64,000 nucleotides of DNA, taken from positions 62,001 through 126,000 of the forward strand of contig JALEJI010000011.1 in assembly GCA_022769825.1 (NCBI GenBank). Reading direction: 5' to 3'. The position numbers and the translations under genes were made by a program. Each line of letters begins with the position of its first letter. Within the stretch, counting starts at the first letter, position 1. This DNA comes from Prevotella sp. (GTDB lineage: Bacteria > Bacteroidota > Bacteroidia > Bacteroidales > Bacteroidaceae). Of the stretch, positions 53,401 through 61,116 are shown piece after piece. A model generated the notes under the pieces. That model searched no databases and was not told the DNA's origin. It was given only the letters and a program-made list of their open reading frames with translations.

Positions 53401-54844
53401 GGCTGATATTGGGATCGTCGATGCTCACACGCCCCTCGGCCATGCCTCCGGCGAAAGTGGCATTGAGCGATATGTTGCGATAAGCGTAAGCGTTGTAGTC
53501 GAACCGCTTCACGTTGCCCTTGAGTTCGAAATGCTTTGCCTTGATGTCGCCGCTGCCAAGGACATCAGCGACAAGAGTGCCAAAATGCTCGTTGCCAAGG
53601 ACTTGTCTCAGGTTGAACGCGTCGGTCGCGATGTGTCCGCCAACTCGCGTCCCTTGCTTATTGAGGTCGAGCACGGCCGTTCCGGCGCTCGTGCGCAGCT
53701 TTCCCTTGGCGTAAAGGTCCTGTCCCTTGCCCGATGCCGTGCCATTGAAGGCGATGTCGCCCAATCGCGTCACGGCATCCGGAACCTTGCCGGCAAGATA
53801 TTTCACGACATTGGCGTTGGCATTGAACTGCCTCACGTCGGCATGCCATCTCATGGGCTTGCCTGTCGTGAGCCACCCCACGGCGGAGAGACGGAAGTCG
53901 GACGGCTTGTTGAAATCATGGAATCCGGCATAGCGAGGCATGGCGACGTCGAGCTGGCTTAACATGATTCTCGTCCCCTTGCCCCGAGCCGACAGCTTGA
54001 GCAGGACGGGCCTGTTGATTGACGAGAGCACGGGAACGAAAGCGCGAAAGCCGTGAGGGTTGACTCGTGACGTTGCCAAGGCGAGGGAAAAAGAACGCGA
54101 GCCCTTGTTTGCCTCCGCATGGGGAATCAATATCTCCGTGCCAGGCATGACCAACGAGAAGTTGTCTATGGCCACCGACTTCTTCGTGGCCTCGGCCTTG
54201 AACGAGAGCGACTTGATGTCGAGCCCCGAAGCCTCACGTAGCGACAACTTCTTCAAGAAAGCGTGATAGGAGTTGCCGTCAACTATGTCGAAGACTATGT
54301 GGGAGCTTATCTCAGAAATGTCAAAATGGTTGACGTCGAAAGTCTTGAGCCGTGGCTTGTCCCATCTGTTCCAAGCCACTTTGCCGTGGCGGATGATGAG
54401 ACTGTTGATGGCAAGGTTTAGGCGCGACTTGTGGGTGGTGTCTTTTGAGGCGAGCGAGTCGACAACAAATTGGAAGTTGGGCTTCGCAGCCGCGTTCTCT
54501 TTATACAAGTTAAGCTTCGGTGTGAACACTTGCGCCGAGGTGATGGTAATCTTACCCCTCGCCAAGTCGGTATAACTAAACTTGGCGGAAAGGCGCGACG
54601 CCCACAGCATGCGCTTGCCACGCTTATCGAGTATTGCCACGTCGTCTATGATAATGCGATTGAAGATGCCCACGTCTACCCTGCCAACCGACACTGGCGT
54701 ACCGAACTTATTGGATATGGCCGACGCCACTGCGGTTCCCAGCGCGGATTGGACGACAGGAACGCGCACCATGACCATGGCGGCAAGGCAAAGGCCCACC
54801 GTCAGCCACACGAGATAATTTATTATTCGCCTTAGCTTCTTCAA
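50441..54844 (-). CDS. tamB: TamB/DUF490 family translocation and assembly module protein
   Basis: About 1467 residues. No ATG opens the frame. I choose the TTG at 54844, giving MKKLRRIINYLVWLTVGLCL, a basic end plus membrane anchor; the frame runs up to a TTG at 54883, but that codon is part of the -7 element TAATTTTG. After the anchor come long repetitive beta-strand segments (AsmA/TamB groove) and a C-terminal TamB domain (about 1100-1450, with VQNIIRKEFNFTQGGTITFGGDPF and the closing DFDLRYLIFPNGNFSVHVYN region). It spans the periplasm and is thought to move lipid or assist barrel assembly. Divergent from nqrA. Confidence 0.88.
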   Translation of the reverse strand: MKKLRRIINYLVWLTVGLCLAAMVMVRVPVVQSALGTAVASAISNKFGTPVSVGRVDVGIFNRIIIDDVAILDKRGKRMLWASRLSAKFSYTDLARGKITITSAQVFTPKLNLYKENAAAKPNFQFVVDSLASKDTTHKSRLNLAINSLIIRHGKVAWNRWDKPRLKTFDVNHFDISEISSHIVFDIVDGNSYHAFLKKLSLREASGLDIKSLSFKAEATKKSVAIDNFSLVMPGTEILIPHAEANKGSRSFSLALATSRVNPHGFRAFVPVLSSINRPVLLKLSARGKGTRIMLSQLDVAMPRYAGFHDFNKPSDFRLSAVGWLTTGKPMRWHADVRQFNANANVVKYLAGKVPDAVTRLGDIAFNGTASGKGQDLYAKGKLRTSAGTAVLDLNKQGTRVGGHIATDAFNLRQVLGNEHFGTLVADVLGSGDIKAKHFELKGNVKRFDYNAYAYRNISLNATFAGGMAEGRVSIDDPNISLALDGGVKLSGGEKAVKLKGSVRHFLPSALRLLNGRLAKATYSGTVDTNLRGRDINTIDGYLRLGSFVMRQGDDSYTLDSLSLRAGHSQHGHYLLMHSDFGMAAVYGKFDYAALPQAIENVIVKKLPGITNLAPFRYRPINTGAVSFVARLTDSNWARPFLNMPLDILDTVSVKASFGRDGSSLDADVSAPDVVWGDRHFKRVGAKVRTVGDMLSVDGGFTNMRDEKVGTDIGLKLSAGFDRIAAQISLDNHAKAQRLRGALGADVAFRKTPDGKTLALVNFNKSRFHVGDTLFMVHPSTVLYSKNHLEVHDFAISSGSQRVLVSGTGSDNANDSLTAHLSNVNVNYILNLVNFHSVKFSGAASGTASVKGLFASPDVTAALRVDRFKLIEGRLGTLRANVGWKLSEGQINIKGVTNDTIQGASGLIPSNTFIDGYVSTKHHYIDLGMKLNNTRAEFLGTLCSSFLENVDLRGNGDLRLWGDLSKLNLTGDIVTDGMMTIKPTGVRYQVNRGKVHFIENEIQLPGDTIIDEYGNRGLVTGAIHHRHISHITTDIAAHADHLLAFNTNGADGSNFYGKVFGTGDIRLRSRPGTLDVNMNVTPTKGSEVVYDITSTSSTSTDDFISWHDRDAVAARPDSVAMADSADAPDIPTDIHLNFLINVNPNATMRLITDKASGDYITLNGNGTLRATYFNKGGLDIFGTYTVEKGIYRITVQNIIRKEFNFTQGGTITFGGDPFAALLKLKAVYPIASVSLSDLQMGRSFSSNNVKANCIMNISGTPEAPRVAFDLDFPTMSSDTKQMIYSLINGEEEMNQQVLYLLAVGRFYSRGNNNSSTQGMNQTTLAMQSLLSGTLSQQINNVLGSVMKSNNWNFGANISTGDEGFNNAEYEGLFSGNLLNNRLIFNGQFGYRDNANATTSFIGDFDLRYLIFPNGNFSVHVYNQTNDRYFTRNSLNTQGVGFILKKDFGSLRELFTFGRRKQKDGKKK

Positions 54845-54880
54845 TAGAAACGGAAATGTGATGCCGAAGTTAACTTCATG

Positions 54881-54888
54881 CAAAATTA
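54881..54888 (-). promoter_or_regulatory. -7 element TAATTTTG for the TamB-like gene
   Basis: Minus strand TAATTTTG ends 37 nt before the proposed TTG start at 54844. A transcript from here cannot include the TTG at 54883, which decides the start. Confidence 0.55.
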
Positions 54889-54953
54889 AGGAAAAAATAA
54901 TCCTTATAAAAGAAAAAGACAGACGATTTATATTAATTGGCCCAAAAAAGTAT

Positions 54954-54961
54954 TAAATTTG
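54954..54961 (+). promoter_or_regulatory. -7 element TAAATTTG for the nqr operon
   Basis: TAAATTTG followed by CACAC, 35 nt before the nqrA ATG at 54997. The nearest TTG (54937) is too close for a standard -33 box. Confidence 0.6.
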
Positions 54962-54996
54962 CACACAAACTACATCAAACTCTTTTTATCTGTTCT

Positions 54997-56349
54997 ATGG
55001 CAAATGTAATTAAGTTGCGCAAAGGCTTAGACATTAACCTGGCAGGGAAAGCCGTGAAAGAGAAAGTGGCTACGCCACAATCCTCCGTTTATGGCCTTTC
55101 CCCGTTGTCTTTCCCCGGCATCACTCCAAAGCTGTCGGTAAAGGAAGGCGACCACGTGCTCGCCGGAGAGCCACTGTTCGTGAGCAAGCAATGTCCTGAG
55201 TTGGGCTTTGCGTCTCCAGTTAGCGGCACTGTGAAAGCCGTGGTAAGAGGGGCCCGACGCAAGGTCCTAATGGTTACAATTGAGGCTGACACTACCCAGC
55301 AGGCTCATGATTATGGCAAGGCCAATGCCGCCGCCCTTGACGGCGAGGCCGTGAAAGGCAAGCTCTTGGAAGCAGGCCTCTTCGGGTATATCAACCAGCT
55401 GCCTTATGGCGTGGTGGCGAGCCCTCAGACACAACCCGACGGCATCTTCGTGTCAGCGCTGCGCGACATGCCCTTGGCGTGCGACTTCGAGGTGGAGCTT
55501 CAAGGCAATGAGGAGGCGTTCAAGACTGGCCTCAAGGCTTTAAGCCGCATAGCCACGGTGCATCTCGGCACTGGCGCGAAGCAAACGGCGCAAGCCCTGA
55601 CAAACGTGGAAGACGTTGACCTGAACGTCTTTGACGGCCCTTGCCCGGCGGGAAACGTTGACGTGCAAATAAACCACGTGGCACCGATGAGCAAGAACAA
55701 GACCGTGTGGACGGTGGACCCGACGGCTGTCATCTTCATCGGTCGCCTGTTCCTCACCGGGAAGGTTGACCTGACACGCACCATCGCGGTGGCAGGAAGC
55801 AGGGTGAAAGCTCCTTCCTATACCGACGTGAAGGTAGGCACGCCACTCGAAGACATCCTCGCAGGAAGGCTGGAAGAGGCCGGGCACTCACGCATCATCA
55901 ACGGCAACCCTCTCACCGGTACGAAAGACGGCATCGACGGATTCCTCGGCGCGCACACGTCGGAGGTGACCGTGATACCGGAGGGCGACGACATCGACGA
56001 GACCTTGGGATGGATTCTCCCACGCACCAAGCAGTTCTCGGTAAACCGCAGCTATTTCTCATGGCTCTTCGGAAAGAAGAAGGCCTACGACCTCGACGCG
56101 CGCGTAAAGGGCAGTGAGCGCCACATGATAATGAGCGGAGAATACGACAAGGTGTTGCCAATGGACATCTACGCCGAATATCTCATCAAGGCCATCATAG
56201 CCGGCGACATCGACAAGCAAGAGCAACTCGGCATCTACGAGGTTACTCCAGAGGATTTCGCCCTCGCCGAGTTCGTGGACAGCTCAAAGCTGCCATTGCA
56301 GAAACTCGTGCGTGAAGGTCTCGACACATTGAGAAAAGAAAACGCATAA
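54997..56349 (+). CDS. nqrA: Na+-translocating NADH:quinone reductase subunit A
   Basis: 450 residues from the ATG at 54997 (MANVIKLRKGLDINLAGKA, the family's standard N-terminus); the frame extends upstream into the promoter. Peripheral cytoplasmic subunit that contributes to the quinone site. Typical segments are PGITPKLSVKEGDHVLAGEPLF and SPVSGTVKAVVRGARRKVL. First gene of nqrABCDEF, 72 nt before nqrB. The complex oxidises NADH, reduces menaquinone and pumps Na+. Confidence 0.95.
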   Translation: MANVIKLRKGLDINLAGKAVKEKVATPQSSVYGLSPLSFPGITPKLSVKEGDHVLAGEPLFVSKQCPELGFASPVSGTVKAVVRGARRKVLMVTIEADTTQQAHDYGKANAAALDGEAVKGKLLEAGLFGYINQLPYGVVASPQTQPDGIFVSALRDMPLACDFEVELQGNEEAFKTGLKALSRIATVHLGTGAKQTAQALTNVEDVDLNVFDGPCPAGNVDVQINHVAPMSKNKTVWTVDPTAVIFIGRLFLTGKVDLTRTIAVAGSRVKAPSYTDVKVGTPLEDILAGRLEEAGHSRIINGNPLTGTKDGIDGFLGAHTSEVTVIPEGDDIDETLGWILPRTKQFSVNRSYFSWLFGKKKAYDLDARVKGSERHMIMSGEYDKVLPMDIYAEYLIKAIIAGDIDKQEQLGIYEVTPEDFALAEFVDSSKLPLQKLVREGLDTLRKENA

Positions 56350-56421
56350 GCCAGGCGGCAAGGCCTTGGCAACATTCTTTCAACATTAATCACACAATCC
56401 AATATTAATCCAATATTTGGA

Positions 56422-57585
56422 ATGAACGCAATAAAAAAATATTTCGACAAGATACGGCCCAACTTTGAGGAAGGCGGCAAGCTGCATGCCCTGAGAAGTG
56501 TGTACGAGGGATTCGAGTCGTTCCTTTTCGTACCTAACGCCACGTCAACGAGCGGTGCCTCCATCCACGACTCCATCGACTCAAAGCGCATCATGAGCTT
56601 CGTGGTAATAGCGTTGATACCCGCCCTGCTCTTCGGCATGTACAACGTGGGCTATCAAAATTATCTCGCCGCCGGCAAGCTTGCCACGGCCTCTTTCTGG
56701 AGCATCTTTGGCTTTGGCTTCCTCGCCGTGCTGCCAAAGATTCTCGTGAGCTATATCGTCGGCCTGGGCATCGAGTTCGCTTGGGCGCAATGGAAAGGCG
56801 AGGAGATACAAGAGGGCTACCTTGTATCGGGCATCATCATCCCGCTCATAATCCCTGTCACCACACCGCTGTGGATTCTGGCGTTGGCTTGCGCCTTCGC
56901 CGTAATCTTCTGCAAGGAAATCTTCGGAGGCACGGGCATGAACATCTTCAACGTGGCCGTCGGCGCGCGCATGTTCCTGTTCTTCTCTTATCCCTCGAAG
57001 ATGACGGGCGACGCCGTATGGGTGGCAAGCCACAGCATCTTCGGCTTGGGCAACACGCTCCCCGACACCTTCACCACGGCAACGCCATTGGCACACGTGG
57101 CTCAAGGCACGCCTTTGGACGCCTCTGTCTGCGACATGGTGACGGGATTCATACCCGGCTGCATAGGCGAGACTTCCGTCATAGCCATTGCCATCGGCGC
57201 TGTCATCCTGCTCTGGACTGGCATAGCAAGCTGGAAGACCATGCTTAGCGTGTTCGTTGGCGGATCTGTCATGGGAGCCATCTTCCACGCCACGGGTGCC
57301 TCGTCAATAGAATGGTGGGAGCAACTCATCCTCGGCGGTTTCTGCTTCGGCTCCGTCTTCATGGCCACAGACCCCGTGACATCTGCCAGGACAGAGACAG
57401 GCAAGTGGATATACGGATTCATAGTGGGAGCGATGGCCATCATCGTGCGCGTGAAGAACCAAGGCTATCCCGAGGGAATGATGCTCGCCATATTCTTCGG
57501 CAACATGATCGCGCCGCTCATCGACTACTGTGTAGTGGAATGCAACATCTCCAAGCGAGCCAAGCGCAGCAAGGTTTCTGAATAA
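56422..57585 (+). CDS. nqrB: Na+-translocating NADH:quinone reductase subunit B
   Basis: 387 residues with about ten membrane spans. Carries covalent FMN on a Thr: the expected site is T221 in DTFTTATPLA, where the family often has SGAT, so the second position is T instead of G. The N-terminal cytoplasmic part (about 1-55) includes HALRSVYEGFESFLF. ApbE at 4.4 kb would attach the FMN. Followed 13 nt later by nqrC. Confidence 0.95.
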   Translation: MNAIKKYFDKIRPNFEEGGKLHALRSVYEGFESFLFVPNATSTSGASIHDSIDSKRIMSFVVIALIPALLFGMYNVGYQNYLAAGKLATASFWSIFGFGFLAVLPKILVSYIVGLGIEFAWAQWKGEEIQEGYLVSGIIIPLIIPVTTPLWILALACAFAVIFCKEIFGGTGMNIFNVAVGARMFLFFSYPSKMTGDAVWVASHSIFGLGNTLPDTFTTATPLAHVAQGTPLDASVCDMVTGFIPGCIGETSVIAIAIGAVILLWTGIASWKTMLSVFVGGSVMGAIFHATGASSIEWWEQLILGGFCFGSVFMATDPVTSARTETGKWIYGFIVGAMAIIVRVKNQGYPEGMMLAIFFGNMIAPLIDYCVVECNISKRAKRSKVSE

Positions 57586-57598
57586 AAGCATAAAGGAA

Positions 57599-58216
57599 AT
57601 GAAAACTAACAGCAATTCATATACCATTATCTACTCGGCGGTAATTGTCGTGGTAGTGGCATTTCTCCTTGCCTTCGTCTATCAGGCGTTAAAGCCCATG
57701 CAGACTGCCAACGAGGCCCTGGCAAAGAAGAAGCAGATTCTCTACAGCCTCAACATACGCGACCTCGACGGCAACGCCGCGGAAGCGAAATACAAAGAAG
57801 TGGTGAAAGAGGAGAAGACCGTCAACGGCAGCGAGATGTTCGTGTGCGACATTGACGGTAAGGCAAAGTACGTGTTCTCCATGACGGGAAACGGCCTTTG
57901 GGGCGGTATCAGCGGATACGTGTCGGTAAACGATGACAAGAGCACCGTCTATGGCGCATACTTCAACCACGAGAGCGAGACTGCCGGACTGGGCGCCGAA
58001 ATCAAGGACAACCAGAAATGGCAAGAGAAATTCCAGGGCAAGAAGCTCTTCAAGGACGGGAACCGCAACGACATCGCCTTGTCGGTAAACAAGGAAGTGA
58101 CGGACCCATCCACACAGGTTGATGCCGTGACGGGTGCCACGCTGACGTCAAACGGTGTAGCCAACATGCTTCACGACGGACTTGGGAAGTTCCTGAAGTT
58201 CCTAAACAGCAAATAA
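57599..58216 (+). CDS. nqrC: Na+-translocating NADH:quinone reductase subunit C
   Basis: 205 residues. One N-terminal membrane span (about 9-28), then a periplasmic FMN-binding domain. The covalent FMN site is T181 in VTGATLTSNGV, the canonical (S/T)GAT motif recognised by ApbE. A typical core is GLWGGISGYVSV. Slightly shorter than proteobacterial NqrC (about 250-260 residues). Confidence 0.95.
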   Translation: MKTNSNSYTIIYSAVIVVVVAFLLAFVYQALKPMQTANEALAKKKQILYSLNIRDLDGNAAEAKYKEVVKEEKTVNGSEMFVCDIDGKAKYVFSMTGNGLWGGISGYVSVNDDKSTVYGAYFNHESETAGLGAEIKDNQKWQEKFQGKKLFKDGNRNDIALSVNKEVTDPSTQVDAVTGATLTSNGVANMLHDGLGKFLKFLNSK

Positions 58217-58249
58217 GTTTTTCCAACGGAACGACAAAATTATCGAATT

Positions 58250-58879
58250 ATGAGTTTATTTTCAAAACAGAATAAGGCGGCATTCATTGAGCCTCTGCAC
58301 CTGAACAACCCCATCATGGTACAGGTGCTTGGCATCTGCAGTGCCCTCGCCGTCACGTCACAGCTCAAGCCCGCCATCGTGATGGGCCTCGCGGTAACAG
58401 TGATTACGGCATTCGCCAACGTCATCATCTCCCTCATACGCAAGACCATCCCGATGCGCATCCGCATCATCGTGCAGCTCGTCGTGGTGGCCGCGCTGGT
58501 CACCATCGTCAACCAGGTCCTCGGAGCTTTCGCCTACGATGTCAGCGTGCAGCTGAGCGTGTATGTCGGTCTTATCATCACCAACTGTATTCTCATGGGC
58601 CGCTTGGAGGCTTTCGCCATGATGAACAAGCCTTGGCCCTCCTTCCTCGACGGAATAGGCAACGGCCTCGGCTATGCGGCCATACTTGTCATCGTGGGAG
58701 CTTTCCGCGAGTTCTTTGGCAGGGGTTCGCTCCTCGGCTTCCAAATCATCCCTCAGGGAGCTTACGACTTCGGGTATATCAACAACGGCATGATGAACAT
58801 GTCGTGCACCGCCCTCATCCTCATCGGATGCATCATTTGGGTCAACAGGGCTTTCTTTGTTAAAGACGAAAAGAAGTAA
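58250..58879 (+). CDS. nqrD: Na+-translocating NADH:quinone reductase subunit D
   Basis: 209 residues and six membrane spans. Starts with the cytoplasmic EPLHLNNPIMVQVLGICSAL and contains TNCILMGRLEAFAM, the conserved half-helix with a Cys shared with NqrE and RnfE that coordinates the intramembrane iron-sulfur centre. 33 nt after nqrC and 7 nt before nqrE. Confidence 0.95.
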   Translation: MSLFSKQNKAAFIEPLHLNNPIMVQVLGICSALAVTSQLKPAIVMGLAVTVITAFANVIISLIRKTIPMRIRIIVQLVVVAALVTIVNQVLGAFAYDVSVQLSVYVGLIITNCILMGRLEAFAMMNKPWPSFLDGIGNGLGYAAILVIVGAFREFFGRGSLLGFQIIPQGAYDFGYINNGMMNMSCTALILIGCIIWVNRAFFVKDEKK

Positions 58880-58886
58880 ATAAGAA

Positions 58887-59513
58887 ATGGAACACGCTAT
58901 AGCATTACTCTGCAGGTCTATATTCGTAGACAACATGATTTTCGCTTACTTCCTCGGTATGTGCTCATACCTGGCAGTGAGCAAGAATGTCAAGACCTCT
59001 CTCGGATTGGGTCTTGCCGTGACCTTCGTGCTCGTGATAACCGAGCCTATCAACTATCTCTTGCAGGTTTACGTTCTTGGCCCCGACTGTCTGGTCAAAG
59101 ATGTCGACCTTAGCTATCTGAGCTTCATTCTCTTCATCGCCATCATTGCCGGAATAGTGCAGCTCGTGGAGATGGCCGTAGAGAAGTTCTCGCCATCGCT
59201 CTACGCGGCGTTGGGCATTTTCCTGCCTCTTATCGCCGTCAACTGCGCCATCATGGGCGCCTCGCTCTTCATGCAGCAGCGCATCAAGCTGCCAATCGAC
59301 AACGCGCAAGCCATCTCCAGCATTGGCGACAGCATAGCCTATGCCATCGGCAGCGGACTGGGTTGGACACTCGCCATCGTCATGTTCGGAGCCATACGCG
59401 AGAAGATGGAATACAGCGACATTCCCAAGCCTCTCCAAGGCATGGGAATAGCCTTCATAACCGTCGGCCTCATGGCTATGGCAATGATGTGCTTCAGTGG
59501 GCTGCAGTTCTGA
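58887..59513 (+). CDS. nqrE: Na+-translocating NADH:quinone reductase subunit E
   Basis: 208 residues and six membrane spans, the inverted-topology partner of NqrD. Conserved segments are DNMIFAYFLGMCSYLAVSKNV and VNCAIMGASLFM, each with a Cys of the shared iron-sulfur site between NqrD and NqrE. Ends 57 nt before nqrF. Confidence 0.95.
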   Translation: MEHAIALLCRSIFVDNMIFAYFLGMCSYLAVSKNVKTSLGLGLAVTFVLVITEPINYLLQVYVLGPDCLVKDVDLSYLSFILFIAIIAGIVQLVEMAVEKFSPSLYAALGIFLPLIAVNCAIMGASLFMQQRIKLPIDNAQAISSIGDSIAYAIGSGLGWTLAIVMFGAIREKMEYSDIPKPLQGMGIAFITVGLMAMAMMCFSGLQF

Positions 59514-59570
59514 CAACAGCAAAAGAAAGAACAATATAGAACAAACAAAGAATAAAGAAACAACAATACT

Positions 59571-60839
59571 ATGGGACAATTTATAGGCGTAAGCATAGCA
59601 GTGTTTCTCGTCATCATACTTGTCTTGGTGGCGATGCTGCTTATCGCTAAGAAATATCTCAGCCCGAGCGGAAAGGTGACTATTACCGTCAATGGCGACA
59701 AGAAATTGGAAGTGGAGCAAGGCGGTTCGCTGCTCTCCACGCTCAACGACAATGGCATACACCTTTCGTCTGCTTGCGGCGGCAAGGGCAGCTGCGGACA
59801 GTGCCGTCTGCAAGTCCTTGAAGGCGGTGGTGAGATTCTCGACACCGAGAAGGGCCACTTCTCGCGCAAGGAGATAAAGGAGCATTGGCGCCTTGGATGC
59901 CAGACTAAGGTGAAAGGCAACCTCAGCGTGAAGGTTTCCGACTCTATCCTCAATGTCAAGGAATGGGAGTGCACGGTCATATCAAACAAGAACGTGTCAA
60001 GCTTCATAAAAGAGTTCAAGGTGGCGTTGCCTCCAGGCGAGCACATGGACTTCATCCCTGGCTCTTACGCGCAGATTGCCATACCTGCCTACGACACCAT
60101 CGACTACGACAAGGACTTCGACAAGTCGCTCATCGGCGACGAGTATATCGGCGCTTGGAAGAAGTTCAACATCCTCTCGCTCAAGGCCCACAACCCGGAA
60201 CCGACCATCCGCGCCTACTCCATGGCCAACTATCCTGCCGAGGGCGACATCATAACGCTCACGGTGCGCATAGCCTCAACGCCGTTCTTGCCACGCCCGC
60301 AGGTGGGATTCCAGGACGTGCCGACAGGCATAGGCTCAAGCTACATCTTCTCGCTCAAGCCGGGCGACAAGGTGCGCATGAGTGGCCCTTACGGCGATTT
60401 CCATCCTAAGTTTGACAGCAAACGCGAGATGATCTGGATTGGCGGTGGTGCCGGCATGGCTCCCCTGCGTTCGCAAATCATGTACATGACACGGCAGATC
60501 CATTGCACCGACCGTGAGATGCACTTCTTCTATGGGGCTCGCTCCCTGTCGGAGGCGTTCTTCCTGGAAGACTTCTGGGAGCTTGAGAAGGAATTCCCCA
60601 ACTTCCACATGCATCTCTCCCTCGACCGTCCTGACCCCAAGGCCGACGCCGCGGGCGTGAAATACTATGCCGGCTTCGCTGTCAACTGCGTGCGCGACAC
60701 GTATCTCAAAGACCACGACGCGCCTGAGGATTGCGAGTACTACCTCTGCGGCCCACCAATGCTCATCAAGACCGTGACTACTTATCTCGACAGCCTTGGC
60801 GTGGAGCCTGAGAGCATCATGTACGACAATTTCGGATAA
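59571..60839 (+). CDS. nqrF: Na+-translocating NADH:quinone reductase subunit F
   Basis: 422 residues; the NADH-oxidising entry point. One N-terminal membrane span (about 5-25), then a plant-type 2Fe-2S ferredoxin domain with C69, C75, C78 and C110. An FAD-binding domain (RAYSMANYPAE) and an NADH-binding domain (WIGGGAGMAPLRSQIM and EYYLCGPPMLIKTV) follow. Electrons pass from NADH to FAD to 2Fe-2S to the flavins of NqrC and NqrB. Last gene of the operon, followed by a strong terminator. Confidence 0.96.
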   Translation: MGQFIGVSIAVFLVIILVLVAMLLIAKKYLSPSGKVTITVNGDKKLEVEQGGSLLSTLNDNGIHLSSACGGKGSCGQCRLQVLEGGGEILDTEKGHFSRKEIKEHWRLGCQTKVKGNLSVKVSDSILNVKEWECTVISNKNVSSFIKEFKVALPPGEHMDFIPGSYAQIAIPAYDTIDYDKDFDKSLIGDEYIGAWKKFNILSLKAHNPEPTIRAYSMANYPAEGDIITLTVRIASTPFLPRPQVGFQDVPTGIGSSYIFSLKPGDKVRMSGPYGDFHPKFDSKREMIWIGGGAGMAPLRSQIMYMTRQIHCTDREMHFFYGARSLSEAFFLEDFWELEKEFPNFHMHLSLDRPDPKADAAGVKYYAGFAVNCVRDTYLKDHDAPEDCEYYLCGPPMLIKTVTTYLDSLGVEPESIMYDNFG

Positions 60840-60867
60840 ACAAAAACTATCTTCTTCCCACATACTC

Positions 60868-60902
60868 AAAGAGGTCGCTGGTTTCCGGCGACCTCTTTTT
60901 GT
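60868..60902 (+). terminator. intrinsic terminator of the nqr operon
   Basis: AAAGAGGTCGC (60868-60878) pairs with GCGACCTCTTT (60888-60898), followed by a T-run. The remaining gap to 61116 holds a segment faintly like repeat family A and the next promoter. Confidence 0.9.
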
Positions 60903-61081
60903 GTTATTATATGGCAAAAATCCATGACTGCCACCGTGCGCACACGAGCCTTTTGCCTGTTGGCAACACCGTCAGCCGTTTTTTTTCAAAAAGGAAAAGC
61001 GCAATGCGGTTTTTTATATTCTAATCTTCACAACTCATCATTTTTTATATACTATCAACCTAATATTCAGGAAAAAATGCG

Positions 61082-61089
61082 TAAGTTTG
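61082..61089 (+). promoter_or_regulatory. -7 element TAAGTTTG before the AsmA/TamB-like gene
   Basis: TAAGTTTG lies 27 nt before the ATG at 61117. Confidence 0.55.
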
Positions 61090-61116
61090 CAATATAAAAC
61101 AAAAGATTTAAGTTAT

